Source: CAYUMU01 sp964445985
GTDB taxonomy: Bacteria; Planctomycetota; Planctomycetia; Pirellulales; S012-138
Reading direction: 5' to 3'
Assembly (NCBI GenBank): GCA_964445985.1
Contig: CAYUMU010000003.1
Coordinates: 62,001-126,000 of the forward strand
DNA: 64,000 bases
Below are positions 9,415-18,901 of the stretch, piece by piece; the stretch's first letter is position 1, and every line of letters begins with the position of its first letter. Below the pieces are notes generated by a model, which ran no database searches, had not been told where the DNA came from, and saw only the letters and a list, made by a program, of their open reading frames with translations. The position numbers and the translations under genes were made by a program.

Positions 9415-12400
9415 GTTCCCACCTCCTGCGGGGCGGCTGATGTCGGACCTGTCGCTGGATTACCGGGCTGACCAAAACCGGCCGGACTGTTGGCAGCCAA
9501 CTTCGAACCGGCGAGATTTCCGCTCAGGCGGGTCGATGCGGTAGCGGAAGTCGTGGCCGGCCCCAACCGTCGGCTCCAGGCCAACACGAGCATTTCCATG
9601 CCCAGGCAGACAAGCACGCCCACCAGCAACACCTTCCACCACCACGGTTGGCCAATGGCACGAGCGCCCTCCACGCGAATGGTTTCGCCCACGCCCACCC
9701 AGCGCACCTTTTGCACCAGGCCCGGCTCATCTGCCAGCAGTTGATTGAAGCCCGCGCGGTCGATCCGAGCCAACGCCGATTCTTCTTCGGGTCCGGTCGC
9801 TGCCAGCGCTACTTCCCACACGTTGACGTCGAGACCTTCGTAAGCCGCGCTCTCGGGCCGGCGGGCAACCACGCGATAGAACCCGCGCCGCGTGAGGTCG
9901 CGAAGCGTGAGCCCATATCGCTCGGCCCCCAAGGCATCTACCGAAAGCGGCTCTTCGATGGCTCGCGGGGCCGCCGTGGGAAGCTTGCCGGCCAGGCTGC
10001 CCTCCGCCCCTTGGCTTTCGCCCTCGGCAGCAGGCCCGCCGCGGTCTTCGGAGCCGGGAGGCACGGCCGCTTCGTTCGGGATGGCGCTGGGCATTGTCGC
10101 GGTGAGTGGATCGTCCGCCGTATTCCAGCCAGGCCGGACCAGGGCAAAACGGTTTCGCCGCAGGCCAGGCTCCACGGGAAACTGCACCTGGTCGCTGGTT
10201 GCCACGTTTCGCGGAGGAAGCGTGCTCTCGATCATGCCTCGCAGCAGGCGGTCAAAAACCAGCATGGCCGACGTGTTGGAAAGCGTATTCCAGCCCGACC
10301 AGTCGTGCCCGGTATATACCCCCGAGGCCACCAGCACCACGCGGCCGCGCCCCAAATTGCGTTCCACCATGTAGGGCGCGCCGCCAACAAACCGAGCCCG
10401 CACGCGGGGCTGCTCGCTGCTGGCCGCGTCTTCCGCCGAGATTTCCGGCCGACCTACGCGTTCTGCCCAGAGCAGCCATTCGGGTTGCACCTGTTGCAGC
10501 TTCTCGAAGTCGGCCTGGCGCTGGGCGGCTTCCGCGGGCGTGAGTTGCCCTTGGGCTTCGTGCCGCGCCCGCACCGCTTCTTCGGCCAAGAATGCCTGTT
10601 GTTGTTCGTGCCGCGCGATCGACCGCTGTAGCAAGCCAGAGAACGTATCGGCATCGTCGGCAACGTTCACCGCCTTGAAGAACAATACCGACCGATACAG
10701 GTCTTCCAAGGCCGTGGCCGATTCGTTTTCTACCTGAAAGTAGGGCGACTGTTGCACGCTGTTCATGTCGAGTTGGAAAGGGACTACCTGCCCTCCCTCG
10801 CGCGGCAAACCTCCCACCGTTTTGTCGGCGAGCGGCAGCGGTAAAATGCCGGCGCCGTCTTGCCAGGCAACTTCGTGCCAGGCAATCGGGTCGAAATCGG
10901 CGCCCGCGGCAATCACCAACTGCCCTCCCTGAATCACGTACTCGCGGAGCAGTTCCACGGCTTCGGGCGTCGGCCGCTGCACGCCGGCCACGACCACCAA
11001 TCGGGCATCGTCCAGGGGCATCGTAAAGCCCGAATCCGCCCCACTCGAAGACCTGGCCAATTGGTCGATCGTGCCGTGCCGAACGAATACCAGTTCTCGG
11101 TCGGATGAGTCGTGCGAAGTCACCGGGGCCAACAAGCGGCGGAAGGCAAAGGTTTCCCCAATCTGATTCCGCCGGGGGTCTTCGCCCTGCTCACCGTATT
11201 GATCGATAAACACCACCGGCAGCGCGGCCAATACCGGCGCGACCAGCGGGCGGTAGTCGTCTTCCGGCAATTGATCGTGCGAAAGCGAGGCGGCCACCAG
11301 CGAATATGACGGCCGGCCCGGTTCCAAAGGCACATCGAACTTGTGCGAAAACTCCAGCACCTGGCGTTGCCCTGGTTGCAGATCGATGGTTTGGCTGGCC
11401 ACCGTCACGCCATCGGCCGCGAGAGTCACTTGAACATCGCGGCGAGGCTCGGCGCCCTCGTAGGCCACGGTCACCAAAATGGTGCTGCTGCTTTCCACGT
11501 CGGCCACGCCGTCTCGCAGCCGCAAATCGGCCACCCAGGCGTTGCCGCCGCTGGTTTCTGGGGGCGCCAGTTGCACGACCTGCACATCTTGCAACTCGGC
11601 CAGGGCGGAAACCGTGGCGCGGCTCCAATCAATTTGTTGCTGATCGCCAAACAGGACCACTCGCTTGGCAGGCAGATCCGGGGCCGCTTGTTGAGCTTCC
11701 ATCGCCAGGGCGGCCACCTGCGGAACGCCTGCCCGGCGATCGACCAACTTGATCGCGGCAATCGCCTCCAGGGCATCTTGCCGCGTGCGGTAGGGCTCGC
11801 TGCTGAACTGCGACCGGGGGCCGCACGCGGGAATCACCGAAATTCGACTTCCCCGCGGCAACCGGTCCACCAGTTCCGCGGCTCTGCTCTTGGCCAGGTC
11901 GAGCACGGTGCGATTGAGTTCCAATTGAGCCATGCTGAGGCTGTTATCGACCACCAAAATGGCATGCACCGGCTCCTGACTCGAGGCCAGGCCTTCGTCG
12001 CTTTCGCGGTGACTTTTTGAAAGCGTGAAGATGCCCCAGCCTGCCAGGCAGGCCGCGCCGAGAGCCATCACGCCGCCCAGCTTGCGTGCCCCCGGCTGCG
12101 AACTGAGCGTGGCCCACAGGCCCGCTGCGAATGCGGCCAGCACGGCCCCCACAATCCAAGCCAGGTTCAGCCAACTGCCATCGCTCCCCTGTGCCAAAAA
12201 TGGGCGGGCCAGTGCCAGACCAAACAGCACCACCGCCAACACGCGAACGATCAACAGCAGCAGATCGCGAAGTTGCAATACCTTGCGGCTACGCTGCATC
12301 GCCAGCCGCAAAAAGTCCATGGCGGCCCAAGGCACCAGGCGAAATCTGCGGCGGTTGAGCAGGTGAATCAAGATCGGGGCGGCGGCGGCCACCAAGCCTG

Positions 12401-12434
12401 CGATCGCGAATGCACCGGCGTAGAACTTCAGCAT
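9411..12434 (-). CDS. BatA/VWA-domain membrane protein
   Basis: The protein has 1,007 residues. It opens with the aerotolerance-regulator (BatA) N-terminal domain: a first helix, then PILIHLLNRRRF, WAAMDFLRLA, and a second helix followed by LALARPF. A VWA domain follows with an intact DNSLS metal site (VVDNSLSMAQ near residue 165). The long middle section includes a VVVAGVQRPTPEAVELLREYV stretch typical of the amidotransferase-like part of these proteins, and a last helix lies near 945-965. It is the first gene of the tightly overlapping minus-strand run. BatA proteins sit in the cytoplasmic membrane and are linked to MoxR ATPases in stress or envelope functions; the specific role here is not known. 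Confidence 0.87.
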   Translation of the reverse strand: MLKFYAGAFAIAGLVAAAAPILIHLLNRRRFRLVPWAAMDFLRLAMQRSRKVLQLRDLLLLIVRVLAVVLFGLALARPFLAQGSDGSWLNLAWIVGAVLAAFAAGLWATLSSQPGARKLGGVMALGAACLAGWGIFTLSKSHRESDEGLASSQEPVHAILVVDNSLSMAQLELNRTVLDLAKSRAAELVDRLPRGSRISVIPACGPRSQFSSEPYRTRQDALEAIAAIKLVDRRAGVPQVAALAMEAQQAAPDLPAKRVVLFGDQQQIDWSRATVSALAELQDVQVVQLAPPETSGGNAWVADLRLRDGVADVESSSTILVTVAYEGAEPRRDVQVTLAADGVTVASQTIDLQPGQRQVLEFSHKFDVPLEPGRPSYSLVAASLSHDQLPEDDYRPLVAPVLAALPVVFIDQYGEQGEDPRRNQIGETFAFRRLLAPVTSHDSSDRELVFVRHGTIDQLARSSSGADSGFTMPLDDARLVVVAGVQRPTPEAVELLREYVIQGGQLVIAAGADFDPIAWHEVAWQDGAGILPLPLADKTVGGLPREGGQVVPFQLDMNSVQQSPYFQVENESATALEDLYRSVLFFKAVNVADDADTFSGLLQRSIARHEQQQAFLAEEAVRARHEAQGQLTPAEAAQRQADFEKLQQVQPEWLLWAERVGRPEISAEDAASSEQPRVRARFVGGAPYMVERNLGRGRVVLVASGVYTGHDWSGWNTLSNTSAMLVFDRLLRGMIESTLPPRNVATSDQVQFPVEPGLRRNRFALVRPGWNTADDPLTATMPSAIPNEAAVPPGSEDRGGPAAEGESQGAEGSLAGKLPTAAPRAIEEPLSVDALGAERYGLTLRDLTRRGFYRVVARRPESAAYEGLDVNVWEVALAATGPEEESALARIDRAGFNQLLADEPGLVQKVRWVGVGETIRVEGARAIGQPWWWKVLLVGVLVCLGMEMLVLAWSRRLGPATTSATASTRLSGNLAGSKLAANSPAGFGQPGNPATGPTSAAPQEVGT

Positions 12435-12450
12435 GTTGAGAAGGCGGGGG

Positions 12451-12518
12451 GCTAGTGGCTGGGGGCTGGTAGCTGGTAGCTAGTGGCTGGTAGCTAGTGG
12501 CTGGTGGGGCTGGGGGGT
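12451..12518. repeat. GCTAGTGGCTGG-type short tandem repeat between genes
   Basis: The spacer between the BatA gene and the upstream repeat protein consists of imperfect copies of ggtagctagtggctgg-like units. Two exact adjacent copies of tagctagtggctgg occupy 12479-12506, flanked by degenerate ones. It has no hairpin of note and no coding capacity. It looks like a simple-sequence expansion. Confidence 0.75.
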
Positions 12519-12519
12519 G

Positions 12520-13809
12520 TCATTCACTTGCGGCGTTTTGTCGCAACGATTCGATCTTTCCTTCTTGGAGAATCGGCAGGTATCGATTGGGAATGGCCAG
12601 AATAAAGCAGGCCACGGACGTTCCGTACATATCGCCCGGACGCCCACCCACCCGGAACTGGCCAGAGTCACGTAGCAAACCGTTTTGCGGATCCGCCGGG
12701 TTCTTGCTGTTGTAATACTGAGCGGCCACCAGGTAATCGCGGAGAATGGGGTAGCAGGTTCGCCAGTCATCTCCACCCACCTGATACAACGCTTGCCCGA
12801 TGTAATACAGCGAATACGAGCCAAAGGGGACTTCCTGGGCGCCGGGTCGAATTTTCAGCGACTGCACGGCGGCCGAAATTACCTCCATGCTCTTGCCGAT
12901 CCGCCAGTCGTCGTACTGGCCAAATTCCTGCATGCAGACCACGCCCGCGGCCGCCATGGCGAGTGAGCTTTGCGAGCCGTTGTAAGTGAACTGCCCTGGC
13001 AGTTTTTTCAAGGTGGCTTCGTCCATGCCCGGCCGCCCGCCCATGGCGCGGTAATACCCCCGCACGCTCTGGATGGCCAGATTGATCACTTCGGGCGGAA
13101 CCTCCAGGCCGCTATCGACCGCGCTCCGCAGCGCCTTGGCTTGCATCACTGCCAGGCTCAAGTCGTGGCCGCGCTCGCGACGCGTGGCGTGATAGTCCCA
13201 GCCGCCATCGTTGCACTGCGTGGAGGCAATCAACTTCAGGGCTCGCCCCAGCACCGGTCCCAGCCGGTCATCGTTGGTCATGCCATGCGCCTGGCCCAAG
13301 ACAAAGGTCGCCAACCCATGGTTGTACATATCGCGGCCCGGGTCGGATTGGTTCAGCAAGTACAAGGCGGGTTGGCCCGTGGCGTCGGGCTCGCCAATCG
13401 CTTTGGCATTGCGAAGGATGTAGTCCAAGGCGCGCTCGACGTTTTGCCCATACTTGCCGCGGCTCGGCATGTGGCCGTCGGCGAGAAACGCCAGGGCTCC
13501 CATCGCCACCAGGCCCAAATCGTTGCTATCCCAATTTCCCTGGGGGCCTTGATGTCGAGCCAGCCAATCCAAGCCGCGTTCCAGCGCCAATTCGCTCTCG
13601 GGAGTTATCTCCCAGTCCCCCTCGGCCCTCGCTGCCAGGGGGGCAAAAAGGCTGCCCAGCAATGCCAGGCACATGCCCGCCACGGCCAGCCGCACTCCTC
13701 GGCCACGTTGCCGAAAACGGAAATTCTGGTGTTCAACACCGCGCGACCGCAACCATGACCCGCGAAAGCGATGCATAGGCGGCGAATTTTTAAGAACCGA
13801 ATAGGGCAT
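12520..13809 (-). CDS. terpenoid-cyclase-fold (prenyltransferase/squalene-oxidase repeat) secreted protein
   Basis: The protein has 429 residues from the ATG at 13807-13809; an ATG at 13776 is a close alternative. A basic N-terminus leads into a hydrophobic stretch ending LAARAEG near residue 63, so it is probably exported. The mature part is alpha/alpha-toroid in character, with several repeats of the type G-x-x-x-L-x-x-x-Q-x-x-x-G-x-W (RHQGPQGNWDSNDLG, LIASTQCNDGGWDYH). The DxDD acid motif of squalene-hopene cyclases is not visible, so cyclase activity is unlikely. It lies 85 bases upstream of the BatA gene on the same strand and is probably the head of that cluster. Its role is unknown. 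Confidence 0.8.
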   Translation of the reverse strand: MPYSVLKNSPPMHRFRGSWLRSRGVEHQNFRFRQRGRGVRLAVAGMCLALLGSLFAPLAARAEGDWEITPESELALERGLDWLARHQGPQGNWDSNDLGLVAMGALAFLADGHMPSRGKYGQNVERALDYILRNAKAIGEPDATGQPALYLLNQSDPGRDMYNHGLATFVLGQAHGMTNDDRLGPVLGRALKLIASTQCNDGGWDYHATRRERGHDLSLAVMQAKALRSAVDSGLEVPPEVINLAIQSVRGYYRAMGGRPGMDEATLKKLPGQFTYNGSQSSLAMAAAGVVCMQEFGQYDDWRIGKSMEVISAAVQSLKIRPGAQEVPFGSYSLYYIGQALYQVGGDDWRTCYPILRDYLVAAQYYNSKNPADPQNGLLRDSGQFRVGGRPGDMYGTSVACFILAIPNRYLPILQEGKIESLRQNAASE

Positions 13810-14124
13810 AATACTTCAGGCTTGGGTTGCGGCAGCGACCTCGGCAAGGGATTGACCGCGCGGGGACGATGGTTACGGGGGGGACGTCGGCGGCGGGGCG
13901 CAACCCTTATTGTAGTCACCACCGGCCCTCACGCCATGAAGCAGTGGGAAATCACGCAATAAGCGTCAAAGGCGCCCCACGGGCCGCGAATTCAGGCTTC
14001 AATAGAATCGCGGAGAGAATGCGGTTCAAGCGACTCGAGATCGTGCGGCAGATAGGAAGCCGCAGCAGAACCGGGGCGACGAGGATTTATGTCTGCCCCC
14101 CGCCCAATTGACCGCCGACGCGTT
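13810..14124. other. intergenic region, nothing specific seen
   Basis: These 315 bases separate the start of the repeat-protein gene from the end of the lipoprotein gene, both on the minus strand. The upstream promoter of the envelope cluster is expected here, but I see no convincing -35/-10 pair, terminator or conserved motif. Confidence 0.6.
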
Positions 14125-14466
14125 TCAGTTCGCCGGTTGCCCGGCCACCTCGGCAGCCTGGTTCTCCACCCGGCGGCTATCGTAGTACCGAAATCCTTTC
14201 CCGTGATCGGTATACCGCACCTGGTACGTCTGGCCGCCGTCGGTTTGATACTCTAGCACGTAGGGGGCAACTTCTCGTACCGTGCTGGTCAAGATATGGC
14301 CACCGGGGGTTTCGGTGTTGGCTTGCGTCTTTTGGAAATACTCCACGGGCGCCAACTGGGCTTTATCGGGACGCTGTTCCTGGCAGCCGCCAACCGCGAA
14401 GAGGACCAAGGCAAGCAGACCGCTCCCACAGAACCTGGCCCAACAACTTTTGGTTTGGCAACGCAT
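14125..14466 (-). CDS. small predicted lipoprotein, unknown function
   Basis: The protein has 113 residues from the ATG at 14464-14466; an ATG at 14517 would place 17 extra residues before the signal sequence. The N-terminus (RCQTKSCWARF, then GLLALVLFAVGGC) is a classic lipoprotein signal with a VGGC lipobox at about residue 28. The mature ~85 residues are polar and end in a Lys/Arg-Tyr-rich segment (YQVRYTDHGKGFRYY). I do not recognise a family. It lies 57 bases downstream of the Tat-type protein gene on the same strand and may share its transcript. Confidence 0.75.
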   Translation of the reverse strand: MRCQTKSCWARFCGSGLLALVLFAVGGCQEQRPDKAQLAPVEYFQKTQANTETPGGHILTSTVREVAPYVLEYQTDGGQTYQVRYTDHGKGFRYYDSRRVENQAAEVAGQPAN

Positions 14467-14523
14467 GCTTGGCTCGCTCCCCGCGATGGGTTTCGAAGAA
14501 CCTTTGTCTATGAGCATTTCGTC

Positions 14524-15423
14524 TTAGAACAGTGGCACGGCCTGTTCGGCATATCCGCTGGCAAACGTGCGAATGGCGTCTTCTTGCCAGCGGTGAAGTG
14601 TGGCGATGCTCGCCCGCGCTTCGCCCTCCAGTTCCGATCCTAGCCGCCTCCCCAGCAGAGCCACTCGGCTGGTGATCGCCGCTTGCAAATCGCCCACCCG
14701 ATCGCTCAGCAACCGCACAATATATTCGCCCAGGTTAAAGAGGGCCCGCGTCAGAAAGGCCGGCAACGCCACTTCCGGCGCGAAAATCGCCACCGGCATC
14801 AGCAGCACCGCCGTTGTGCCCAGTCCGTTGGTCACGCTCGCCAGGCCGGGCGGCACGGCCCCTTCGGCCGTTTGCAGGGCTTCATTGAGCGACCGCTGAA
14901 CGAGGGGATCGAGCCTCGCCGACAAATCGTCGGGCAAGCTCCGTTCGTACCCTTGCTCGGCCACCTGGATTCGCCACTTCTCTCCCAGCGTTCCGCAGCA
15001 GGCATGCCAGTTAAAGTCCAGCTCATTCCCCATTTCTTGGGCAATTACCTGCAACCGCTCTTGAATTTCTGCTTGCGACACCACGCGCGCAAAAAACATA
15101 TCCGCCACGCATCGCTGCCTTGCGTCGTTTCCGTCGCACGCGGACAATCGTTCGCCGAAAGCGGGCGAACAAACCTCGTAAGCAAACTCGGCCGCGTTCA
15201 GGCAATGCCCCTGAAACCAGTCGCGAATTTCCGTGCGGGCTCGCACCGGCAGATGCTGCAACTCGCGATGGGCTTTGGGAACCAGTTCTTGCTGGGCGTC
15301 GCGCATCATGGCTGCCGTAAGGTCGCTCCGCCGCGAAGCCGCGCGAAGATACACGCCGCCTCCGATCGCGCCCAGTACACCCATGCTGCCCGCCGCTTCC
15401 AAGAATCTCCGCCGATTCCACAT
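14524..15423 (-). CDS. hypothetical protein with Tat-type N-terminus
   Basis: The protein has 299 residues. It starts MWNRRRFLEAAGSMG followed by a Gly/Ala-rich hydrophobic stretch, which matches a twin-arginine-type signal (RRRFLEA). The mature part contains six or more cysteines clustered at residues about 85-165 and a hydrophobic helix pair near 205-240. No known catalytic motif is visible. It is divergently oriented from the PHP-fold gene at 15652, with 228 bases between the starts that should hold both promoters. Export by Tat suggests folding or cofactor binding before export, but no cofactor motif is evident. Confidence 0.7.
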   Translation of the reverse strand: MWNRRRFLEAAGSMGVLGAIGGGVYLRAASRRSDLTAAMMRDAQQELVPKAHRELQHLPVRARTEIRDWFQGHCLNAAEFAYEVCSPAFGERLSACDGNDARQRCVADMFFARVVSQAEIQERLQVIAQEMGNELDFNWHACCGTLGEKWRIQVAEQGYERSLPDDLSARLDPLVQRSLNEALQTAEGAVPPGLASVTNGLGTTAVLLMPVAIFAPEVALPAFLTRALFNLGEYIVRLLSDRVGDLQAAITSRVALLGRRLGSELEGEARASIATLHRWQEDAIRTFASGYAEQAVPLF

Positions 15424-15651
15424 GGCGACCTCCTTCGCTCAAATGATGAGTCCGTACCTTGCCCTCCAACCCCAAAACACATTTCGCTGTTGCCAGCCCG
15501 ATCTTGGCGAGAAAACCGCAAAATTTTCCAGATCGGTCGCAGCTACCTTTTGGCCGCGCCGTTTGTTGTAACATGAACCCTGCGATACCGTGAAAAACGG
15601 TCCATATTTCGGCCAAAAGTGCCGGTGCTTACTTGCCAAGGCGGCTAGCGC

Positions 15652-17160
15652 ATGAAACTATTTTGGGGAGACCTGCATAACCACTGTTCGATTAGCTACG
15701 GACATGGCACGGTGGATCAGGCCCTGGCCCGCGCTCGCCAACAGCTCGATTTCTGCTCGATCACCGGGCACGCCTTCTGGCCCGACATGCCCACCGACCG
15801 GGGGCAGTATGCGGAAATCATCGATTACCACCACGAAGGATTCGCTCGCCTGGCGGGCAATTGGCAGCAATTGCTCGAGTTGCAAGCCGCGGCCAGCGAG
15901 CCGGGCGAATTTTTGGCGATTCCCAGCTACGAATGGCATTCCTGCCAGTACGGCGACCACAACGTCTACGGCCCCGGTCCCGATCTCCCGCTACAAACGG
16001 CCCCGCTGCTGCCGCGGTTGCGCGACGTGGTTCGCCAGGCCGGCGCCATTTGTATTCCTCATCATATTGGCTACCGGGCCGGCTACCGCGGCATCGATTG
16101 GCGACACTTCTCGGCCGAGCGCTCGCCGTTTGTCGAGATTTACTCGCTGCATGGCTGCGCCGAGAGTGCGTCGGCCCCCTTCCCTTATCTGCACGATATG
16201 GGTCCGCGCGACACGCGCAGCACCGCCGAAGCCGGTTGGCAAGCCGGCCATCGCTTCGGCATCATCGCCTCGACCGACCATCACGGCGCCTACCCAGGCA
16301 GTCACGGCGCTGGCCGCGTGGGCGTGTTCGCCGAGGAACTCACCCGTGAGGCTCTGTGGGACGCTCTCCTCCGCCGCCGGGTATACGCCGCCACGGGCGA
16401 CAAGATCGACGCTCGATTCCAAGTGAACGACGCCTGGTTGGGAGAAGAGATTCAAGCCGCTGGCTCGCGACGCATTCAACTGGCGATCCGCGGATCCGAC
16501 GCGCTCGACCGCGTGGAAGTTCTCAAGAACGGCCGCCGTCTGCGCTGGGTAGAACCGCAACTGCCGCCGGGCGTCGAAAGCCCCACCGGTCGCTATCGCC
16601 TGCGAATAAGCTGGGGCTGGGGACGCAAAGACCAGCCCATACCCTGGGAATTTTCGCTCAAACTGGCGGATGGCGAACTGGCGGAGGTGGAAACCTGTTT
16701 CTCCGGTCAGGCCGTGGTGGCGCCCAAACAAGGCGCGCACGCCGCCGCGGATACGCCAGACGATGAACACGATCTGCCCCATGCCCTGCTCGAACAATCC
16801 ACGCGGGCCTGCGTTTGGCGCAGCGTCACCACCGGCAACCTGACCATGCGGCACGCGACCTTTCAGGCCATCTCTCTGGAAGTGGTCGCTCCGCTGACAA
16901 CCCAGCTTTCGCTGACCGCCAATGGCCAGACTTTCCATTACCGACTTGGCGAACTTCTGGCCGGCCCTCGTACGGAATTCTTGCGGGGTTGGCTCACCGA
17001 AGCCGTCCAAGTCGGGCCGGCTACTCCCATTGAAGCCTGCACCGCCAGCGCCGATTTTTCTGATGAGCCCCAGGGTGAAGTTGACTATTACCGCCTTCGG
17101 GTGGCTCAGCAGAACGGCCATTGGGCCTGGCTTTCGCCTATTTGGGTAGAGCAGCGTTAA
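15652..17160 (+). CDS. PHP-fold (DUF3604-like) predicted metal-dependent hydrolase
   Basis: The protein has 502 residues. The N-terminus FWGDLHNHCSISYG supplies the PHP-type DxHxH metal ligands at residues 7-11. Further histidines follow in SITGHAF (~38-44), IPHHIGY (~135) and STDHHG (~206). This order matches the PHP superfamily, and the opening GDLHNH together with a C-terminal beta-rich half is like DUF3604 proteins. It is about the usual size or a little shorter. It has no signal peptide, so it is probably cytoplasmic. Substrate is unknown. It stands alone upstream of queF, 145 bases apart on the same strand, with no obvious shared function. Confidence 0.8.
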   Translation: MKLFWGDLHNHCSISYGHGTVDQALARARQQLDFCSITGHAFWPDMPTDRGQYAEIIDYHHEGFARLAGNWQQLLELQAAASEPGEFLAIPSYEWHSCQYGDHNVYGPGPDLPLQTAPLLPRLRDVVRQAGAICIPHHIGYRAGYRGIDWRHFSAERSPFVEIYSLHGCAESASAPFPYLHDMGPRDTRSTAEAGWQAGHRFGIIASTDHHGAYPGSHGAGRVGVFAEELTREALWDALLRRRVYAATGDKIDARFQVNDAWLGEEIQAAGSRRIQLAIRGSDALDRVEVLKNGRRLRWVEPQLPPGVESPTGRYRLRISWGWGRKDQPIPWEFSLKLADGELAEVETCFSGQAVVAPKQGAHAAADTPDDEHDLPHALLEQSTRACVWRSVTTGNLTMRHATFQAISLEVVAPLTTQLSLTANGQTFHYRLGELLAGPRTEFLRGWLTEAVQVGPATPIEACTASADFSDEPQGEVDYYRLRVAQQNGHWAWLSPIWVEQR

Positions 17161-17305
17161 GCTGGCAATCGCCCGGCTTCCCCCCTGGTCATATCGCAGA
17201 GCGGGTGGAAAAATGCCATTGCGGTAGACCGGTCAATGTTTCCTTCCCAAGGGGGAACTCGACGTGGGGGCCCTTCTTGGCGGCAATTTATCTTTAGGTG
17301 GTCGG

Positions 17306-17659
17306 ATGAGTGAATTTCGTTCCGTGCTCGAAACCTTTGACAACCCTCACCCCGATCGCCCCTACACGATCGAGATCGTGTGTCCCGAATTCACTTCTGT
17401 TTGCCCCAAGACAGGGCAGCCCGACTTCGGCACGCTCACCTTCACGTACGTGCCAGCCAAAGTGTGCGTGGAACTCAAGAGCTTGAAACTCTATCTCCAG
17501 CAGTACCGCAACGTGGGAGCGTTCTACGAAGACGTCACGAACCGCATTCTCAACGACGTGGTCGCCGTCACCCAACCTTGCCAGATGAAGCTCGTTGCCA
17601 GCTTCACGCCCCGCGGCGGCATCACCACGCAAATTACGGTGGAACACCGCGGGGAGTAG
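17306..17659 (+). CDS. queF: NADPH-dependent 7-cyano-7-deazaguanine reductase QueF
   Basis: The protein has 117 residues from the ATG at 17306; the frame is open to 17264 but the extra part does not resemble QueF. QueF reduces preQ0 to preQ1 in queuosine biosynthesis. The catalytic cysteine is in SVCPKTGQPD (Cys33) with the acid Asp40 seven residues on, the spacing of the Cys/Asp pair of the single-domain type, and ELKSLKLYLQQYRN (56-69) is the signature strand-helix with Glu. The length fits the unimodular class. It converges with citrate synthase, 30 bases apart. I looked for a preQ1 riboswitch upstream and found none. Confidence 0.93.
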   Translation: MSEFRSVLETFDNPHPDRPYTIEIVCPEFTSVCPKTGQPDFGTLTFTYVPAKVCVELKSLKLYLQQYRNVGAFYEDVTNRILNDVVAVTQPCQMKLVASFTPRGGITTQITVEHRGE

Positions 17660-17689
17660 TGTGGGAAACCACTTCAGCCCGACTTCGCT

Positions 17690-18799
17690 CTACGATGGCC
17701 ACTTTCGTAAGTCGGCCCCGGTATAGCGGGCACGGGGGCGGATCAGCCGGTTGTTGTCCAACTGTTCGATCACATGGGCGCTCCAGCCGGAAACTCGGCT
17801 CAACACGAACAGCGGCGTGTAAAGATCGATGGGCAAGCCCAAGTAGTAGTACAACCGGGCGCTCGGCCAGTCCAGGTTGGGAGGGAGCTTCTTTTCCGCC
17901 ACCACAATGTCTTCAATGATCGCCGCCGTGCGTTCCATGTCCTCGTTGCCGGTTTCTTTGGCCAGATCTTGGCACAGCGATTTGAGATAGGCGGCGCGGG
18001 GATCACCGGTCTTGTAGACGCGGTGACCAAAGCCCATGATTCGCACCTTGTTGGCCAGCGCGTCGCGAACCCACTTCTCCGCCTCGTCGGGCGAACCGAC
18101 TTCGCCCAGCACATCCATCACGCGTTCGTTGGCGCCGCCATGCAACGGGCCTTTCAGCGTGCCGATGGCAGTGGTGATCGCCGAATGCAAATCGGAAAGC
18201 GTGGAAGCCGTGACGCGGGCCGCGAACGTCGAGGCATTGTATTCGTGCTCGGCGTACAGGATCAGCGACAGATCCATGGCCTTGATACTGCGCTCCGACG
18301 GCTGCTCGCCGGAGAGCAGATACAGGGTGTTGCCGGCCAGCGAAAGCCGCGGATCGGGCTCGATCAAACTCTTGCCCTGACTTTGCCGGTAACGGGCCGC
18401 CATGACCAGCGGCAGTTGGGCCAGTAACCGCTCGGCCTTGCGTAGGTTGGCGTCGTGACTGTTATCGGCCTCTTCGGCATCCCAATGCGCCAGCACGCTG
18501 CACCCGGTGCGCATCACATCCATCATGTTGGCGCCCCGCGGCAATTTCGCCAGCAGTTCCACCAGCGGCTCCGGCAGGCTCATCGCCCCATTCAACCGTT
18601 CTTTGAAAGCGGCCAATTCGCTGGGGGAAGGGGCTTCGCCGCGGAGAACCAGCCAGGCGACTTCTTCGAACGTGGCGTGTTCGGCCAGGTCTTCAATGGC
18701 GTAACCGCGGTATCGCAGCCCTCCGGCGATGGTGCTGATCGCCGTTTCGCCGGCAATGATTCCTTCCAAACCGGGTCGATAGATCTCTTCTTCGCTCAT
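17690..18799 (-). CDS. gltA: citrate synthase
   Basis: The protein has 369 residues from the ATG of MSEEEIYRPGLEG. A TTG-started extension to 18889 is possible but lacks family resemblance. The enzyme condenses acetyl-CoA and oxaloacetate to citrate, entering the TCA cycle. Catalytic motifs are present: GPLHGGANE near residue 219, GFGHRVYKTGDPRA near 258, and a late acidic segment followed by VLSRVSGWSAH. The ~370-residue length matches the short dimeric group that also includes 2-methylcitrate synthases, so specificity is not certain. There is no propionate-degradation neighbour, which favours citrate synthase. It is monocistronic: the nearest upstream gene ends 102 bases away. Confidence 0.92.
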   Translation of the reverse strand: MSEEEIYRPGLEGIIAGETAISTIAGGLRYRGYAIEDLAEHATFEEVAWLVLRGEAPSPSELAAFKERLNGAMSLPEPLVELLAKLPRGANMMDVMRTGCSVLAHWDAEEADNSHDANLRKAERLLAQLPLVMAARYRQSQGKSLIEPDPRLSLAGNTLYLLSGEQPSERSIKAMDLSLILYAEHEYNASTFAARVTASTLSDLHSAITTAIGTLKGPLHGGANERVMDVLGEVGSPDEAEKWVRDALANKVRIMGFGHRVYKTGDPRAAYLKSLCQDLAKETGNEDMERTAAIIEDIVVAEKKLPPNLDWPSARLYYYLGLPIDLYTPLFVLSRVSGWSAHVIEQLDNNRLIRPRARYTGADLRKWPS

Positions 18800-18901
18800 C
18801 AGGCGTCCTTCGCGAAATGCAATTTTCTTGGCACCAAAATTCTGCCCCCCATCATGCCGATCGCGCTGGCGCTCGTAAATGGGTAGCAAGTGCGAAACTT
18901 G

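Noticed and set aside
15617..15631. 15-base match aagtgccggtgctta shared with 61572-61586
   Set aside because: Identical 15-mers are expected by chance a few times in 64 kb, and nothing flanking is shared.
17161..17305. possible preQ1 riboswitch before queF
   Set aside because: I find no C-rich loop with an A-rich tail pairing as in preQ1 aptamers, only a GC-rich spacer.
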